Counted from the stretch's first letter, positions 1 through 8,894 are shown. The stretch: DNA of 64,000 nt from Amycolatopsis lurida (GCF_900105055.1 NZ_FNTA01000004.1:2697501-2761500); one strand, 5' to 3'. Numbers and translations are program-made. Notes: generated by a model not told the origin, from the sequence alone.

Positions 1-42
1 TCCTGCGCCCATGCGCCAGGAAGGGGGCCTTCACGAAGCGAG

Positions 43-837
43 CTAGCCGATGACCTTCTGCACCCAGTCCTGCTCCAGCTTCACGACCTGCCCGTTCGCG
101 GTCACGGTCGGCGTGCCGAACCCGGGGCCGTTGCCGAAGTCCTGCTGCAGCGACGGGTCCGTCGAGATCTTCTTGTACGCGTCCTGGATCTCCTGGTCGT
201 AGGCGCCGCTGTTGACCTTGATCGCGAAGGCCGGATCGGTGATGCCGACGTCCTGTCCGAGCTTGATCAGCTGCGCCTTGTCGAACCCGCGTCCGCCTTC
301 CTCCGGCTGATCCTTGAACAGCGCGTCGTGGAAGGCGACGAACTTGCCCGCGTCGGCCGCGGCGAGCGAGGCGTTGGCGGAGTCCAGCGAGTAGCCCGGC
401 GGGTCGGAGCGCTGGTTGAGCATCGGCAGCATGTGGTACCGGACCTGCAGGGTCCCGTTGTTCACCTGCTCCTCGATCTGTCCCTTGAACGACTCTTCGA
501 ACTGCTTGCAAACCGGGCAGAGGAAGTCGGCGTAGATGTCGACCGTCTTCTTCGCCTCGGGCTTGCCGACGACCACGGCCGCCCCCTCGCGCTTCTCGAC
601 GACACCGGGCGCCGAGGCGGTCGGCTGCGCCCCGATCACCTTGCCCTCGGTGCTGTCCTTGCTGGACGTCGTCCAGATCACGCCACCGATCACCAGCGCG
701 GCGAGCACGACCACCGCGACGGTGATCGCGACGACCTTCTTCTTGTCGCCGCCCGCGACGCCCCTGGCCTGTGCCACCGAGCGCGACGCCGTCTGCTGCT
801 GCTTGCGTTTCCGAGCGTTGCGCTCAGCTCCACCCAC
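43..837 (-). CDS. Membrane-anchored DsbA-family thiol-disulfide protein
   Basis: A 264-residue protein with a basic N-terminus, one membrane helix at about residues 34-57 and an exported thioredoxin-like domain. The active-site motif DFLCPVCKQF lies near residues 104-114, giving a CxxC pair of the DsbA type. The family oxidises or isomerises disulfides in exported proteins. The GTG start lies 2 nt after the stop of the upstream MauE-like gene, so the two are co-transcribed. MauE-like quinone-linked membrane proteins commonly pair with DsbA-like partners, and redox exchange between the two is an inference. The substrate is unknown. Confidence 0.85.
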   Translation of the reverse strand: MGGAERNARKRKQQQTASRSVAQARGVAGGDKKKVVAITVAVVVLAALVIGGVIWTTSSKDSTEGKVIGAQPTASAPGVVEKREGAAVVVGKPEAKKTVDIYADFLCPVCKQFEESFKGQIEEQVNNGTLQVRYHMLPMLNQRSDPPGYSLDSANASLAAADAGKFVAFHDALFKDQPEEGGRGFDKAQLIKLGQDVGITDPAFAIKVNSGAYDQEIQDAYKKISTDPSLQQDFGNGPGFGTPTVTANGQVVKLEQDWVQKVIG

Positions 838-839
838 GA

Positions 840-1361
840 TTATTCGTTCCCTTCAGCGATACCCACATAGTCGTCGTCGGCGGGGGCGCGAGAGTTCCCG
901 AGCCAGCCGTCCACGGACAGCCAGGTCCGCGGCCGCACGATCAGCCAGACACCCAGTAGCGCGAACCCGAGGTCCCTGGCGATCTCCTGCGGATACTTCG
1001 TCTGATCCGCGGCGATCTGACCGCCACCGCCGAAGCAGCCACAGTCGATGCTCAGTCCGCGCGCCCAGGATTGGGCGATCGCGGCGATGAGCACCGCCAG
1101 CGTCAGCACCGACAGCACCGACACCCACCGGGTCACGAACCCGGCGAGCAGGAACAGGCCGAGCGCCAGTTCGACGAGCGGCATCCCGATCGCGACCGGG
1201 CGGACGAGCCCGTCCGGCAGGACGTCGAAAGCCTGGACCGCGATGTAGGTCTGCCCCGGATCGCTGATCTTCAGCGCTCCGGAAACCAACCAGACGGCGG
1301 CCAGTCCGAGCCGGGCGAGTGTGCCCACGGCGTCGAGTACGACTTGGGGCGGTCTACGCAC
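840..1361 (-). CDS. MauE/DoxX-like integral membrane protein
   Basis: A 173-residue protein with about four membrane helices and a cysteine-rich loop SIDCGCFGGGG near residue 107. Both features are typical of the MauE family, first described in methylamine dehydrogenase maturation and widespread in actinobacteria beside thioredoxin-like proteins. It starts with GTG and is followed after 2 nt by the DsbA-like gene. No methylamine dehydrogenase genes lie in the window, so a general disulfide-relay role is more likely than methylamine use. It is divergent from the solute-binding lipoprotein gene across a 58 bp gap that must hold both promoters. Confidence 0.8.
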   Translation of the reverse strand: MRRPPQVVLDAVGTLARLGLAAVWLVSGALKISDPGQTYIAVQAFDVLPDGLVRPVAIGMPLVELALGLFLLAGFVTRWVSVLSVLTLAVLIAAIAQSWARGLSIDCGCFGGGGQIAADQTKYPQEIARDLGFALLGVWLIVRPRTWLSVDGWLGNSRAPADDDYVGIAEGNE

Positions 1362-1419
1362 GGGCCTAGGCTAACCGCCGACCCTGAGAACAGTGTGAGG
1401 CGGCGGACGGAGGCACCCG

Positions 1420-2247
1420 ATGAGGGGACACGCCCTGCTGATGGCCTGCTTGATGCTGGTCACAGCGGCGGCCTGCGGCGAAGAGGCCGGCCCGTCGGAC
1501 TCTCTCGTCACGCGCGCCGTCGCGTCCAACAAGCTCACCATCGGCATCCGCTTCGACCAGCCGGGCCTTTCCCGAAGGACGATGGACGGCCGGTACGTCG
1601 GCTTCGACGTCGACGTGGCGAAGTACGTCGCGAGCGAATTGGGCGTCGACGAGGATCACATCACCTGGCACGACAGCAGGCCGTCGTCCCGCGAGACGGA
1701 CATCACCTCGGGGATCACGGATCTGATGGTGGCGACCTACTCCATCACCGAAAAACGGAAACAGGTCGTCGGTTTCGCCGGGCCGTATTTCGACACGGGC
1801 CAGGATCTGCTCGTCCGTCTCCGGTCGACCGACATCACCGGCCCCGAGAACCTCAACGGCCGCAAGCTGTGCGCCGTGGGCGGCACCACCTCCGCCGAAC
1901 AGGTGCGCGACAAGTTCGCGCAGGCCGTCCAGCTCGTCGAATACCCGCGCTACCAGGACTGCGTCACGGCTCTCCTCGCCGGGCAAGTGGACGCGGTGAC
2001 CACCGACGACGTCATCCTCGCCGGTTACGTGGCGCAGAATCCGGAGCTGCTGCGAGTCGTCGGCAAGCCGTTCTCGAAGGAGAAGTACGGTGTCGGCCTG
2101 CGCAAGGAAGACACCGAGGGGCGGGCGGCGGTGGCCAAGGCGATCCAGAAGATGATCTCGTCCGGCGAATGGCTCGAATCGCTGAACCGCAACATCGGCC
2201 CGTCCGGCTACCGGATCCCGCCTCCGCCACAGGTCACCGAGAAGTGA
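1420..2247 (+). CDS. Amino-acid ABC transporter substrate-binding lipoprotein
   Basis: A 275-residue protein with a lipoprotein signal (hydrophobic stretch ending TAAAC, Cys19) and a family-3 solute-binding domain. Visible blocks are LTIGIRFDQPGL, YVGFDVDVAKYVASELG, GFAGPYFDTGQDLLV and the hinge region LNGRKLCAVGGTTSAEQV. The family binds polar amino acids, and the glutamate/glutamine type is the best guess. No permease or ATPase gene is adjacent, so it is an orphan receptor or works with distant permeases. A GGAGG-like site precedes the ATG. Its TGA overlaps the GTG of hrpB (GTGA), which implies translational coupling of two unrelated functions. Confidence 0.85.
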   Translation: MRGHALLMACLMLVTAAACGEEAGPSDSLVTRAVASNKLTIGIRFDQPGLSRRTMDGRYVGFDVDVAKYVASELGVDEDHITWHDSRPSSRETDITSGITDLMVATYSITEKRKQVVGFAGPYFDTGQDLLVRLRSTDITGPENLNGRKLCAVGGTTSAEQVRDKFAQAVQLVEYPRYQDCVTALLAGQVDAVTTDDVILAGYVAQNPELLRVVGKPFSKEKYGVGLRKEDTEGRAAVAKAIQKMISSGEWLESLNRNIGPSGYRIPPPPQVTEK

Positions 2248-4637
2248 CCCTTCCCGATCTGCCGGTTCGCGCCGTCCTGCCCGAACTCGAAGCCGCGCTC
2301 GACGCCCATGGCACCGCCGTACTCGTCGCGCCCCCGGGGACCGGCAAGACCACGTTGGTGCCGCTCGCGCTGGACAACGGCGAAGGCCGGGTGATCGTCG
2401 CCGAACCGAGGCGGCTGGCGGCGCGGGCCGCGGCGGCGCGGATGGCGTCCCTGCTGGGCGAACGGGTCGGCGAGACGGTCGGCTACTCGGTTCGCGGCGA
2501 CCGGAAGGTGTCCTCTTCGACGCGGATCGAAGTGGTGACGTCGGGGTTGCTGGTCCGGCGGGTGCAGGGCGATCCCGAACTCGCCGGGGTGTCGACCGTC
2601 CTGCTCGACGAATGCCACGAACGCCATCTCGACGCGGATCTGCTGCTCGCGCTGCTCCTGGACGTGCGCGCCGGGCTGCGCGAAGACCTGCGCCTGCTCG
2701 CGACGTCCGCCACCGTGGCCTCCGGACGGCTGGCGGCCCTGCTCGGGGACGCGCCGGTGATCACCGCGCACGCGAGGACCTATCCGGTCGACGTCTCCTA
2801 CTCCCCGCCCGCGCGCGGCGAGCGGATCGAGGCGACCGTCGCTCGCGTGATCCACAAAGCACTGTCCGAAGGGGACGGTGACGTGCTCGCCTTCCTGCCC
2901 GGCGCGGGTGAGATCGCCAGGGTGAGCGGCCTGCTCAGCGGCCTCGACGCCGACGTGCTTCCCCTGCACGGGCGGCTGTCGGCGGCACACCAGGACGACG
3001 CGCTGCGCCCGCGTGCCCGCCGCCGGGTGGTGCTCTCGACCTCGGTCGCCGAGTCCAGTCTGACCGTGCCGGGCGTGCGTGCGGTGGTGGACTGCGGACT
3101 GTCCCGCGTCCCCCGCGTCGATCACCGCCGCGGCCTGCCCGGGCTGGCGACGGTCCGCGTTTCGGCAGCGGTCGCGGAGCAGCGCGCCGGCCGTGCCGGG
3201 CGGGAGGCACCGGGACGTGCGTACCGGTGCTGGGCGGCACACGAACAGGGTTCCCTGCCCGCCTATCCCGAACCCGAGATCCGGACGGCCGAGCTGTCGC
3301 GATTCGCTTTGGAACTCGCGTGCTGGTCCACTCCGGACGGTTCCGGCCTCGCCTGGTGGGATCCGCCCGGCGAGGGCGCGCTGGCCGCCGGTCGCGCGTT
3401 GCTGACCACGCTCGGGGCGACCGCGGAAGACGGCACGGTGACCGAGCGCGGGCGGAAAATGGCCGGCCTGGGGCTGCATCCGCGGCTGGCGAGGGCGTTG
3501 CTGGACGGCGCGGCGCGGACCAACGCGCGTTCGGCGGCCGAAGTCGTCGCACTGCTGGACAGCGGCGGCACGCTGACCGACCTCGAAGCCGAACTGCGGC
3601 GGGTGCGCGGCGACGAACGCTGGAAGCGCGACGTACGAAGGCTTTCCCGGCTGGTTCCCGACGGCGGCAACGCCTCCGATCCGGCACTGGTCGTGGCGCT
3701 GGCGCACCCCGAGCGGCTCGCGCGACGGCGTTCCGCGGGCACACCGGTGTATCTGATGGCCGGTGGAACCGCTGCCGAACTGCCGCGCGGAAGCGGACTG
3801 GCCGACGTCGAATGGCTGGCGGTGGCCGAAGCGACCCGCGATCCCGGCCGCGCGCAAGGGATCATCCGGCTGGCCGCGCCCGCGGACGAAGACCTCGCCG
3901 TGCGCGCCGCACCGAATCTGATGTCCTCAGTGGACGAAGTGCGCTGGTCCTCCGGTGACGTCGTGGCGCGGTCGGTGCGGCGGCTCGGCGCGATCACACT
4001 CTCGGAGAAGCCGTTGCGTTCGCCCTCGCCGGACGCGATCCGCGCCGCGCTGCTGGACGGGTTGCGCGCCGAAGGGCTCGGCCTGCTGCGCTGGAACGAG
4101 GACGGCAAGCGGCTGCGCGAGCGACTTTCCTTCCTGCATCGCGTGCTGGGCCCGCCCTGGCCATCGGTGTCCGACACGGATCTTTTGTCTACTTTGGACA
4201 GCTGGCTCGATCTCGGCTCGGCCCGTCGCCGGTCCGACCTCGCCGCGCTGGACGCCGGCGCCGCGCTGCGCGGGCTTCTGCCTTGGCCAGAGGCGTCGCG
4301 TTTGGACGAACTGGCGCCGGACCGGCTGGAGGTACCGTCGGGTTCGCGGATCAGGGTCGACTACTCGGGCGAACAGCCCGTGCTCGCCGTCAAACTGCAG
4401 GAGACCTTCGGCTGGCTCTCGACGCCGAGACTGGCGGGCGTCCCCGTCGTACTGCACCTGCTCTCCCCCGCCGGACGGCCCGCCGCGGTCACCGCCGACT
4501 TGGAATCGTTCTGGCGCAACGGTTACGCGGCCGTGCGCGCCGATCTCCGCGGTCGTTATCCGAAGCATCCCTGGCCGGAGGACCCGCTGAACGCCGCCCC
4601 CACCCGGCGCACCTCACGAGGTCAGTCCATCAGCTGA
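2244..4637 (+). CDS. hrpB: ATP-dependent helicase HrpB
   Basis: About 797 residues from the GTG that overlaps the upstream stop. Walker A is APPGTGKTTLVPLAL, the motif II variant is DECHERH (DEAH/RHA class), motif III is SATVASG, and motif VI is AEQRAGRAGR. The C-terminal HrpB-specific region ends with SFWRNGYAAVRADLRGRYPKHPWPEDP, a typical HrpB tail. HrpB is a DExH helicase whose physiological substrate in actinobacteria is not settled. An earlier in-frame opening exists but lies inside the upstream gene, so the overlap start is preferred. The last 16 bp overlap the 3' end of the convergent gene. Confidence 0.92.
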   Translation: MTLPDLPVRAVLPELEAALDAHGTAVLVAPPGTGKTTLVPLALDNGEGRVIVAEPRRLAARAAAARMASLLGERVGETVGYSVRGDRKVSSSTRIEVVTSGLLVRRVQGDPELAGVSTVLLDECHERHLDADLLLALLLDVRAGLREDLRLLATSATVASGRLAALLGDAPVITAHARTYPVDVSYSPPARGERIEATVARVIHKALSEGDGDVLAFLPGAGEIARVSGLLSGLDADVLPLHGRLSAAHQDDALRPRARRRVVLSTSVAESSLTVPGVRAVVDCGLSRVPRVDHRRGLPGLATVRVSAAVAEQRAGRAGREAPGRAYRCWAAHEQGSLPAYPEPEIRTAELSRFALELACWSTPDGSGLAWWDPPGEGALAAGRALLTTLGATAEDGTVTERGRKMAGLGLHPRLARALLDGAARTNARSAAEVVALLDSGGTLTDLEAELRRVRGDERWKRDVRRLSRLVPDGGNASDPALVVALAHPERLARRRSAGTPVYLMAGGTAAELPRGSGLADVEWLAVAEATRDPGRAQGIIRLAAPADEDLAVRAAPNLMSSVDEVRWSSGDVVARSVRRLGAITLSEKPLRSPSPDAIRAALLDGLRAEGLGLLRWNEDGKRLRERLSFLHRVLGPPWPSVSDTDLLSTLDSWLDLGSARRRSDLAALDAGAALRGLLPWPEASRLDELAPDRLEVPSGSRIRVDYSGEQPVLAVKLQETFGWLSTPRLAGVPVVLHLLSPAGRPAAVTADLESFWRNGYAAVRADLRGRYPKHPWPEDPLNAAPTRRTSRGQSIS

Positions 4638-5410
4638 TGCTGAGGCCGAGTCGGCAACTGCGCCGCCAGCTCCTCGTCGTCCTCACGCTCGTTCAGCCCC
4701 AGCTGCACGGCGCTGCGGATCTGCTCCCGGTTCTCCCGGACCACATGTGCGAAGAACTCATCGATCCGCGGATCGGTCAGCACTTCGAGGATCACGCGCA
4801 TCGCGGTGTCGATCACCGAGCGGACCACCTCGTCGTGGAACGGCAGCTTCGAAAGCCGCCCTGCCTGCCGATCGTTCTTGAGCTTCTCCGCGATGATCCC
4901 CCGCAACAGCGTCTGGTTCTCGCCGAGTGAGCGCGCGAGATTCTGCGGATAGTTGCCGGTTTCCAGTACTTTGACGACCTCGTCGAGCACCGCGATCGTG
5001 ATCGGTTTCTTGATCGCGAGCACGATCGGCCGGGAAAGCCGTTCGACCAGCCGCTGCGTGAACCGCTCCCCGAACGCGCGGTCGGCGGTGCGCGCGAGCC
5101 GGACCAGCACCACGATGATCCGCAGCAGCCGGAACCCGCGCAGCGCCGGATGCGCGATGGGGATCATGCCGAGGATCTCGTACCAGTTGCGCAGCGGGAA
5201 CCGCTTTTCCCAGCCGCTTCGCCGCCAGCGCCAGAGGAATTCCAGGGCGAAGATCCCGCACACCGTCGTGTCGATGACGAAGACGCGGTGCGCCGTCTCC
5301 TCCGAATGCGGGAAGAACGTCACGTAGGCGAGCAGCCCGACGGAGAACACGGCGAGTACGAGCATCACCAGGTCGAGCGGATTCACACGCCGTTGTTCGC
5401 GGGTGGTCAT
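4622..5410 (-). CDS. Ion-transporter-like protein with voltage-sensor domain and no visible pore
   Basis: A 262-residue protein with four N-terminal hydrophobic segments (about 11-33, 43-62, 76-88, 91-110). The fourth has regularly spaced arginines (R91, R94, R97, R104, R107, R111) like an S4 voltage-sensor helix. Acidic residues D47 and E57 in segment two could be countercharges. After residue 120 it is soluble and charged. No S5-P-S6 pore or TVGYG-like filter can be found. Annotation pipelines would call it an ion transporter family protein, but a sensor-only role is equally possible. It is convergent with hrpB (16 bp overlap) and divergent from the ABC operon. Confidence 0.7.
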   Translation of the reverse strand: MTTREQRRVNPLDLVMLVLAVFSVGLLAYVTFFPHSEETAHRVFVIDTTVCGIFALEFLWRWRRSGWEKRFPLRNWYEILGMIPIAHPALRGFRLLRIIVVLVRLARTADRAFGERFTQRLVERLSRPIVLAIKKPITIAVLDEVVKVLETGNYPQNLARSLGENQTLLRGIIAEKLKNDRQAGRLSKLPFHDEVVRSVIDTAMRVILEVLTDPRIDEFFAHVVRENREQIRSAVQLGLNEREDDEELAAQLPTRPQHQLMD

Positions 5411-5545
5411 GGCGCCGATTCTGCCTTTCCGCGGGGACTCGTGCCGAGCGGCACCTGACGAAAGTAAGGGATGACCGATGACTTCGGGGCGATGTCCGCG
5501 GGTGTCCCCGCATCGGAGGATTCAGGGACACGAAGGAGGACGCGG

Positions 5546-6463
5546 ATGATCACGCTTCGAGGACTCACGAAGCGCTATGGCGAGAAGACGGTGGTCGACG
5601 GGCTGACGTTCGCCGTCGAGCCGGGCAAGGTGACCGGTTTCCTCGGTCCCAACGGCGCCGGCAAGTCGACGACCATGCGGATGACGCTCGGCCTCGACGC
5701 GCCCAGCGCGGGCGAGGTCCACATCGGCGGCAAGACGTACGCGGACCTGCGTTTCCCGCTGCGCGAGGTCGGCGCGCTGCTGGAGGCCAAGGCGCTGCAT
5801 CCCGGCCGGAGCGCGGGCAAGCATCTCCTGGCGATGGCGCGCAGCAACGGGAGCCCGGCGAGCCGGGTGGACGAAGTGCTCGCGACGGTGGGCCTCACCG
5901 AGGTCGCGGGCAAACGCGCCGGGACGTTTTCCCTCGGGATGGGGCAACGCCTCGGGATCGCCGGTGCCCTGCTCGGCGACCCGGGCGTGCTGATGTTCGA
6001 CGAACCGGTGAACGGCCTCGACCCCGACGGCGTCCGCTGGGTACGGCAGCTGATGCGGTCGCTCGCGGAAGAGGGCCGCACGGTTTTCGTGTCGAGCCAT
6101 CTGATGAGCGAGATGCAGCTGACCGCGGACCGGCTGGTCGTCATCGGCAAGGGAAAACTGCTCGCCGACGCGCCGGTCGACGAGTTCATCGCGGGCAATT
6201 CGCGGACGTCGGTCGTGGTGCGGGTGCCCGCTCCCGCCGATCTGCGCGTTCTCGAACAGCGCCTTCGGGCGCTCGGCGCGACCACGGAATCCGATCAGGA
6301 CGAACTGCTCGTGCACGACCTGCCCGTCCACCTCGTCGGCGACGCGGTGCACGAACTCGGGATCCGCGTGCACGGACTGGCCGAACGGACCGCGTCACTT
6401 GAACAGGCGTACATGGAACTGACCGCGTCGTCGGTCGAATACGGAACGGGAGTCGCGGCATGA
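5546..6463 (+). CDS. ABC exporter ATP-binding subunit
   Basis: 305 residues from an ATG with an excellent ribosome site (GAAGGAGG, 5532-5539). Walker A is GPNGAGKST, the signature is FSLGMGQRLGIAGAL, Walker B is GVLMFDEPVNGLDPDG and the switch histidine is in VSSHLMSEM. This is the drug/bacitracin-type (DrrA, BcrA-like) ATPase with an about 90-residue C-terminal extension. It heads a three-gene operon whose members overlap by ATGA at both junctions: ATPase, secreted hydrolase, permease. Substrate unknown. An upstream in-frame extension exists but lacks a ribosome site. Confidence 0.92.
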   Translation: MITLRGLTKRYGEKTVVDGLTFAVEPGKVTGFLGPNGAGKSTTMRMTLGLDAPSAGEVHIGGKTYADLRFPLREVGALLEAKALHPGRSAGKHLLAMARSNGSPASRVDEVLATVGLTEVAGKRAGTFSLGMGQRLGIAGALLGDPGVLMFDEPVNGLDPDGVRWVRQLMRSLAEEGRTVFVSSHLMSEMQLTADRLVVIGKGKLLADAPVDEFIAGNSRTSVVVRVPAPADLRVLEQRLRALGATTESDQDELLVHDLPVHLVGDAVHELGIRVHGLAERTASLEQAYMELTASSVEYGTGVAA

Positions 6464-7494
6464 AGTCACTCATGGTCCTGGTGGCGGTGATCGCCGGCCT
6501 GCTGGGGGTGCCGGCGGCCGCGTCGGCGGCACCGGAACTGTCGCTGCCCGCCCCGGGCGGCCCGCTCCCGATCGGGCTGCGCACGCTGCACCTCACCGAT
6601 CAGCGGCGAGCCGACCCTTGGGTACCGGAAAAGCGGCGCGAACTGATGGTCAACGTCTGGTACCCGGCCGTCCCGGTCGGACGCGCGCCGCTGTACATGA
6701 CCAACGCCGAGTCCGCGGCGGCGGTCGCGGGGCGGAAACTCGACCTGCCCCCGGACGCGCTGAGCAAGGTGCGGGTCCACTCCCGGGAGAACGCGCCCTC
6801 GCTGCCCGGACGGCGTCCGCTGGTGGTGCTCTCACCGGGCGCGGGCAACAACCGGGTCACCCTGACCTCGGTGGCCGAACACCTTGCCGCGCAAGGCTTC
6901 GTGGTCGCCGGGATCGACCACGCCTACGAAGCTTGGGCGACGGAGTTCCCCGACGGGCTGCGCCAGTGTGTCGCTTGTGGACAACCGGGTGACCCGTGGC
7001 CCGCCGCGATCGCGAACCGTGCGGTCGACACGACGTTCGTCGTCGACACCCTGCTGAAGGACCGCCGATGGTCGATCGACGCGACGAAGATCGGGATGGC
7101 CGGTCACTCCGCCGGGGGTTCGGCGACCGCCGCCGCGATGGTCGCCGACCGGCGGATCAAGGCGGGCGTGAACGTCGACGGCCCGTTCTTCGGCACCGTC
7201 TCCCTCGACCGGCCGTTCCTGCTGCTGACCAGCCCGACCGGTGAGAAGTACTACCGGGCGTCCTGGGACGAGACCTGGCCGCGGCTCACCGGGCCGAAGA
7301 AGCAGGACCTGGTCGAGAACAGCGGCCATTCATCGGTGACCGACGCCGCGATCCTGATCGACCAGCTGGGGCTGCGCCCGCACGTCCCGCCGGCCGAGGT
7401 CGAGAACCAGTACGGATCGATCGACTCGCGGAAGGCGCTGAAGTTCTTCCGTGACGAGCTGACCGGCTTCTTCAAGCAGTGGAGCGCACGATGA
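6460..7494 (+). CDS. Secreted alpha/beta hydrolase of the PAF-acetylhydrolase/lipase type
   Basis: 344 residues with a Sec signal peptide (cleavage likely after AAASA near residue 23). The oxyanion region is VVLSPGAGNNR, the nucleophile elbow is GMAGHSAGG, and a late histidine lies in ENSGHSSVTD. These fit the platelet-activating-factor acetylhydrolase-like/dienelactone hydrolase superfamily, whose members cleave short-chain esters. Its ATG overlaps the ATPase stop, and its stop overlaps the permease start, so it is translated as part of an ABC exporter operon. An enzyme acting outside the cell on the exported or antagonistic compound is an inference. Confidence 0.8.
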   Translation: MKSLMVLVAVIAGLLGVPAAASAAPELSLPAPGGPLPIGLRTLHLTDQRRADPWVPEKRRELMVNVWYPAVPVGRAPLYMTNAESAAAVAGRKLDLPPDALSKVRVHSRENAPSLPGRRPLVVLSPGAGNNRVTLTSVAEHLAAQGFVVAGIDHAYEAWATEFPDGLRQCVACGQPGDPWPAAIANRAVDTTFVVDTLLKDRRWSIDATKIGMAGHSAGGSATAAAMVADRRIKAGVNVDGPFFGTVSLDRPFLLLTSPTGEKYYRASWDETWPRLTGPKKQDLVENSGHSSVTDAAILIDQLGLRPHVPPAEVENQYGSIDSRKALKFFRDELTGFFKQWSAR

Positions 7495-8237
7495 ACACGA
7501 TCTCGTCGGAATGGACCAAGTTCTGGTCGGTCCGGTCGACCTGGTGGTGCCTGATCAGCGGGCTCGCCCTGATGCTGGCCTACTCGGCGGCTCTGGGTTT
7601 CGCGCTGCAGAACGGCAGCGACCGTCCGATGGCCCCGCACGCCGTGGTGACCGGAGCGGCGTTCTATCTCTCGCAGTTCGCCGTGGTCGCGCTGGCGACG
7701 CTGTTCATGACGAGCGAGTACGCCAGTGGCAGCATCCGCTCGACCCTGCAGTGGGTCCCGGTGCGGAACCGGGTCCTCGCGGCGAAATCGGCCGTCCTGC
7801 TGCCCGTGCTGTTCGGCTACGGCGTGCTGAACACCCTCGCCGGTGTGGCGATCTCGGCGCCGCTGATTCCCGCGCCGGACTCTTCGGTCGGCGAAGTCCT
7901 CGCGACCGCGGCGGGCATGGGCGCCTACTTCGCGCTGCTGGGCCTGCTCTGCCTCGGCCTGGGGACGGCGCTGCGCTCGACGGCGGGGACGATCGTGACG
8001 GTGTTCGTGCTGCTGGTGATGATCCCGATGTTCGCCGGCTCGCTGGGCTGGGAAGACCTCGTGAACTACTTCCCCGGCTTCGCGGGGGTCAACGCGATGG
8101 TCACGCCAGGGCAGCCGAACCCGATCTTCGGCGGCGTCGCGCCCTACGCGCCTTGGGTCGGCGTCGCGCTCTGTGCGGCTTGGGCGGCGGCCGGTCTGGT
8201 CACCGGTTCGACGGTGCTCAGGCGGCGGGACGCCTGA
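7491..8237 (+). CDS. ABC-2 type exporter permease
   Basis: 248 residues with about six membrane helices, starting ISSEWTKFWSVRSTWW, a hallmark N-terminus of actinobacterial ABC-2 permeases. The motif TSEYASGSIRSTLQWVPVR between helices two and three is also typical. The ATG overlaps the preceding stop (ATGA). An in-frame ATG 12 nt upstream is less likely. With the ATPase encoded at 5546 it would form a homodimeric-type exporter. The stop is followed after 5 nt by a dispersed dyad element, which separates it from the convergent TetR gene. Confidence 0.9.
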   Translation: MNTISSEWTKFWSVRSTWWCLISGLALMLAYSAALGFALQNGSDRPMAPHAVVTGAAFYLSQFAVVALATLFMTSEYASGSIRSTLQWVPVRNRVLAAKSAVLLPVLFGYGVLNTLAGVAISAPLIPAPDSSVGEVLATAAGMGAYFALLGLLCLGLGTALRSTAGTIVTVFVLLVMIPMFAGSLGWEDLVNYFPGFAGVNAMVTPGQPNPIFGGVAPYAPWVGVALCAAWAAAGLVTGSTVLRRRDA

Positions 8238-8242
8238 GGGAG

Positions 8243-8307
8243 AGCAAGGGACCTTTGCTACCGCTCAGGCACGCGGGCCTGCCGAGTGGTAGCAAAGGTC
8301 CCTTGCT
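8243..8307. repeat. Dispersed dyad element, inverted pair (copy 1)
   Basis: Left arm AGCAAGGGACCTTTGCTACC at 8243-8262 and its inverted partner at 8288-8307, with a 25 nt loop. It lies between the convergent permease and TetR genes. The TetR stop codon (TAG, minus strand, 8308-8306) begins at the outer edge of the right arm. There is no U-tract, so it is not a classical intrinsic terminator. Confidence 0.9.
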
Positions 8308-8851
8308 ACCCCGCCACCCCGAGCCCAGCCAAAACCTCCCGCGCCCCTCGCGTCAGCTCCTCCAGCCCCGGCGGCCGCAGCGAACCCGTCCCGGCCAGCG
8401 CGTCGAAGACCGTCCCCTCCAGCCACGCGACGAGCACCCGCGCGTGCCGCTCCGGCTCCGCCGATCCGCACCCGGCGAGCACCTCCGCGCACCGCCGCCG
8501 GATGACCAGTCCGCCCCGGTCGTAGGCCTCGCGTAGCTCCGGCCGCCGCGTCGCCTCCAAAGCGAACTCGTAGCGCGCGAGCATCCGCGTCCGCCCGTTC
8601 GTGATCGCCGCGTGGGCGAACCCGGCCACGTACTCGGCCAGCCGTCCGGGTGGCGGGTCCAGGGTGACCTCGTCGAGTTCGATCATCCGTGAGATCGCCA
8701 GCTCCAGCAGCGCCGCCCGCGTCCGCGCGTAGTACGAGGTCGAACCCGCCGGCAGCCCGGCGAACCGGTCGACGGCGCGATGCGTCAGCCCCCGCATCCC
8801 CTCGGCCGCGATGACCTCGATGGCCGCGTCCCCGATCGTCGCCTTTCGCAC
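8306..8851 (-). CDS. TetR-family transcriptional regulator
   Basis: 181 residues from a GTG start (VRKATIGDAAIEV). The N-terminal helix-turn-helix reads TIGDAAIEVIAAEGMRGLTH, followed by DRFAGLPAGSTSYY, typical of TetR proteins with the STSYYY recognition helix. The start sits inside the first of two dyad operators (8853-8864), so autorepression together with control of the divergent monooxygenase gene 44 bp away is very likely. The stop codon is contributed by the neighbouring dyad repeat. Confidence 0.88.
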   Translation of the reverse strand: MRKATIGDAAIEVIAAEGMRGLTHRAVDRFAGLPAGSTSYYARTRAALLELAISRMIELDEVTLDPPPGRLAEYVAGFAHAAITNGRTRMLARYEFALEATRRPELREAYDRGGLVIRRRCAEVLAGCGSAEPERHARVLVAWLEGTVFDALAGTGSLRPPGLEELTRGAREVLAGLGVAG

Positions 8852-8885
8852 TCTACAAGTGTAGTAGTACTCTACAGATGTAGAG
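8851..8885. promoter_or_regulatory. Two dyad operators in the TetR/monooxygenase divergent promoter
   Basis: Two copies of the dyad CTACA-NN-TGTAG: CTACAAGTGTAG at 8853-8864 and CTACAGATGTAG at 8872-8883. The second extends to CTCTACAGATGTAGAG (8870-8885), a 7-2-7 palindrome. Centres are 19 bp apart. They fill almost the whole 43 bp between the divergent starts, as expected for a TetR repressor controlling both genes. Confidence 0.75.
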
Positions 8886-8894
8886 GAGGTCGAC

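Noticed and set aside
1..42. Possible feature at the window start
   Set aside because: Only 42 bp beyond the DsbA-like stop. No gene, hairpin or repeat arm can be supported.
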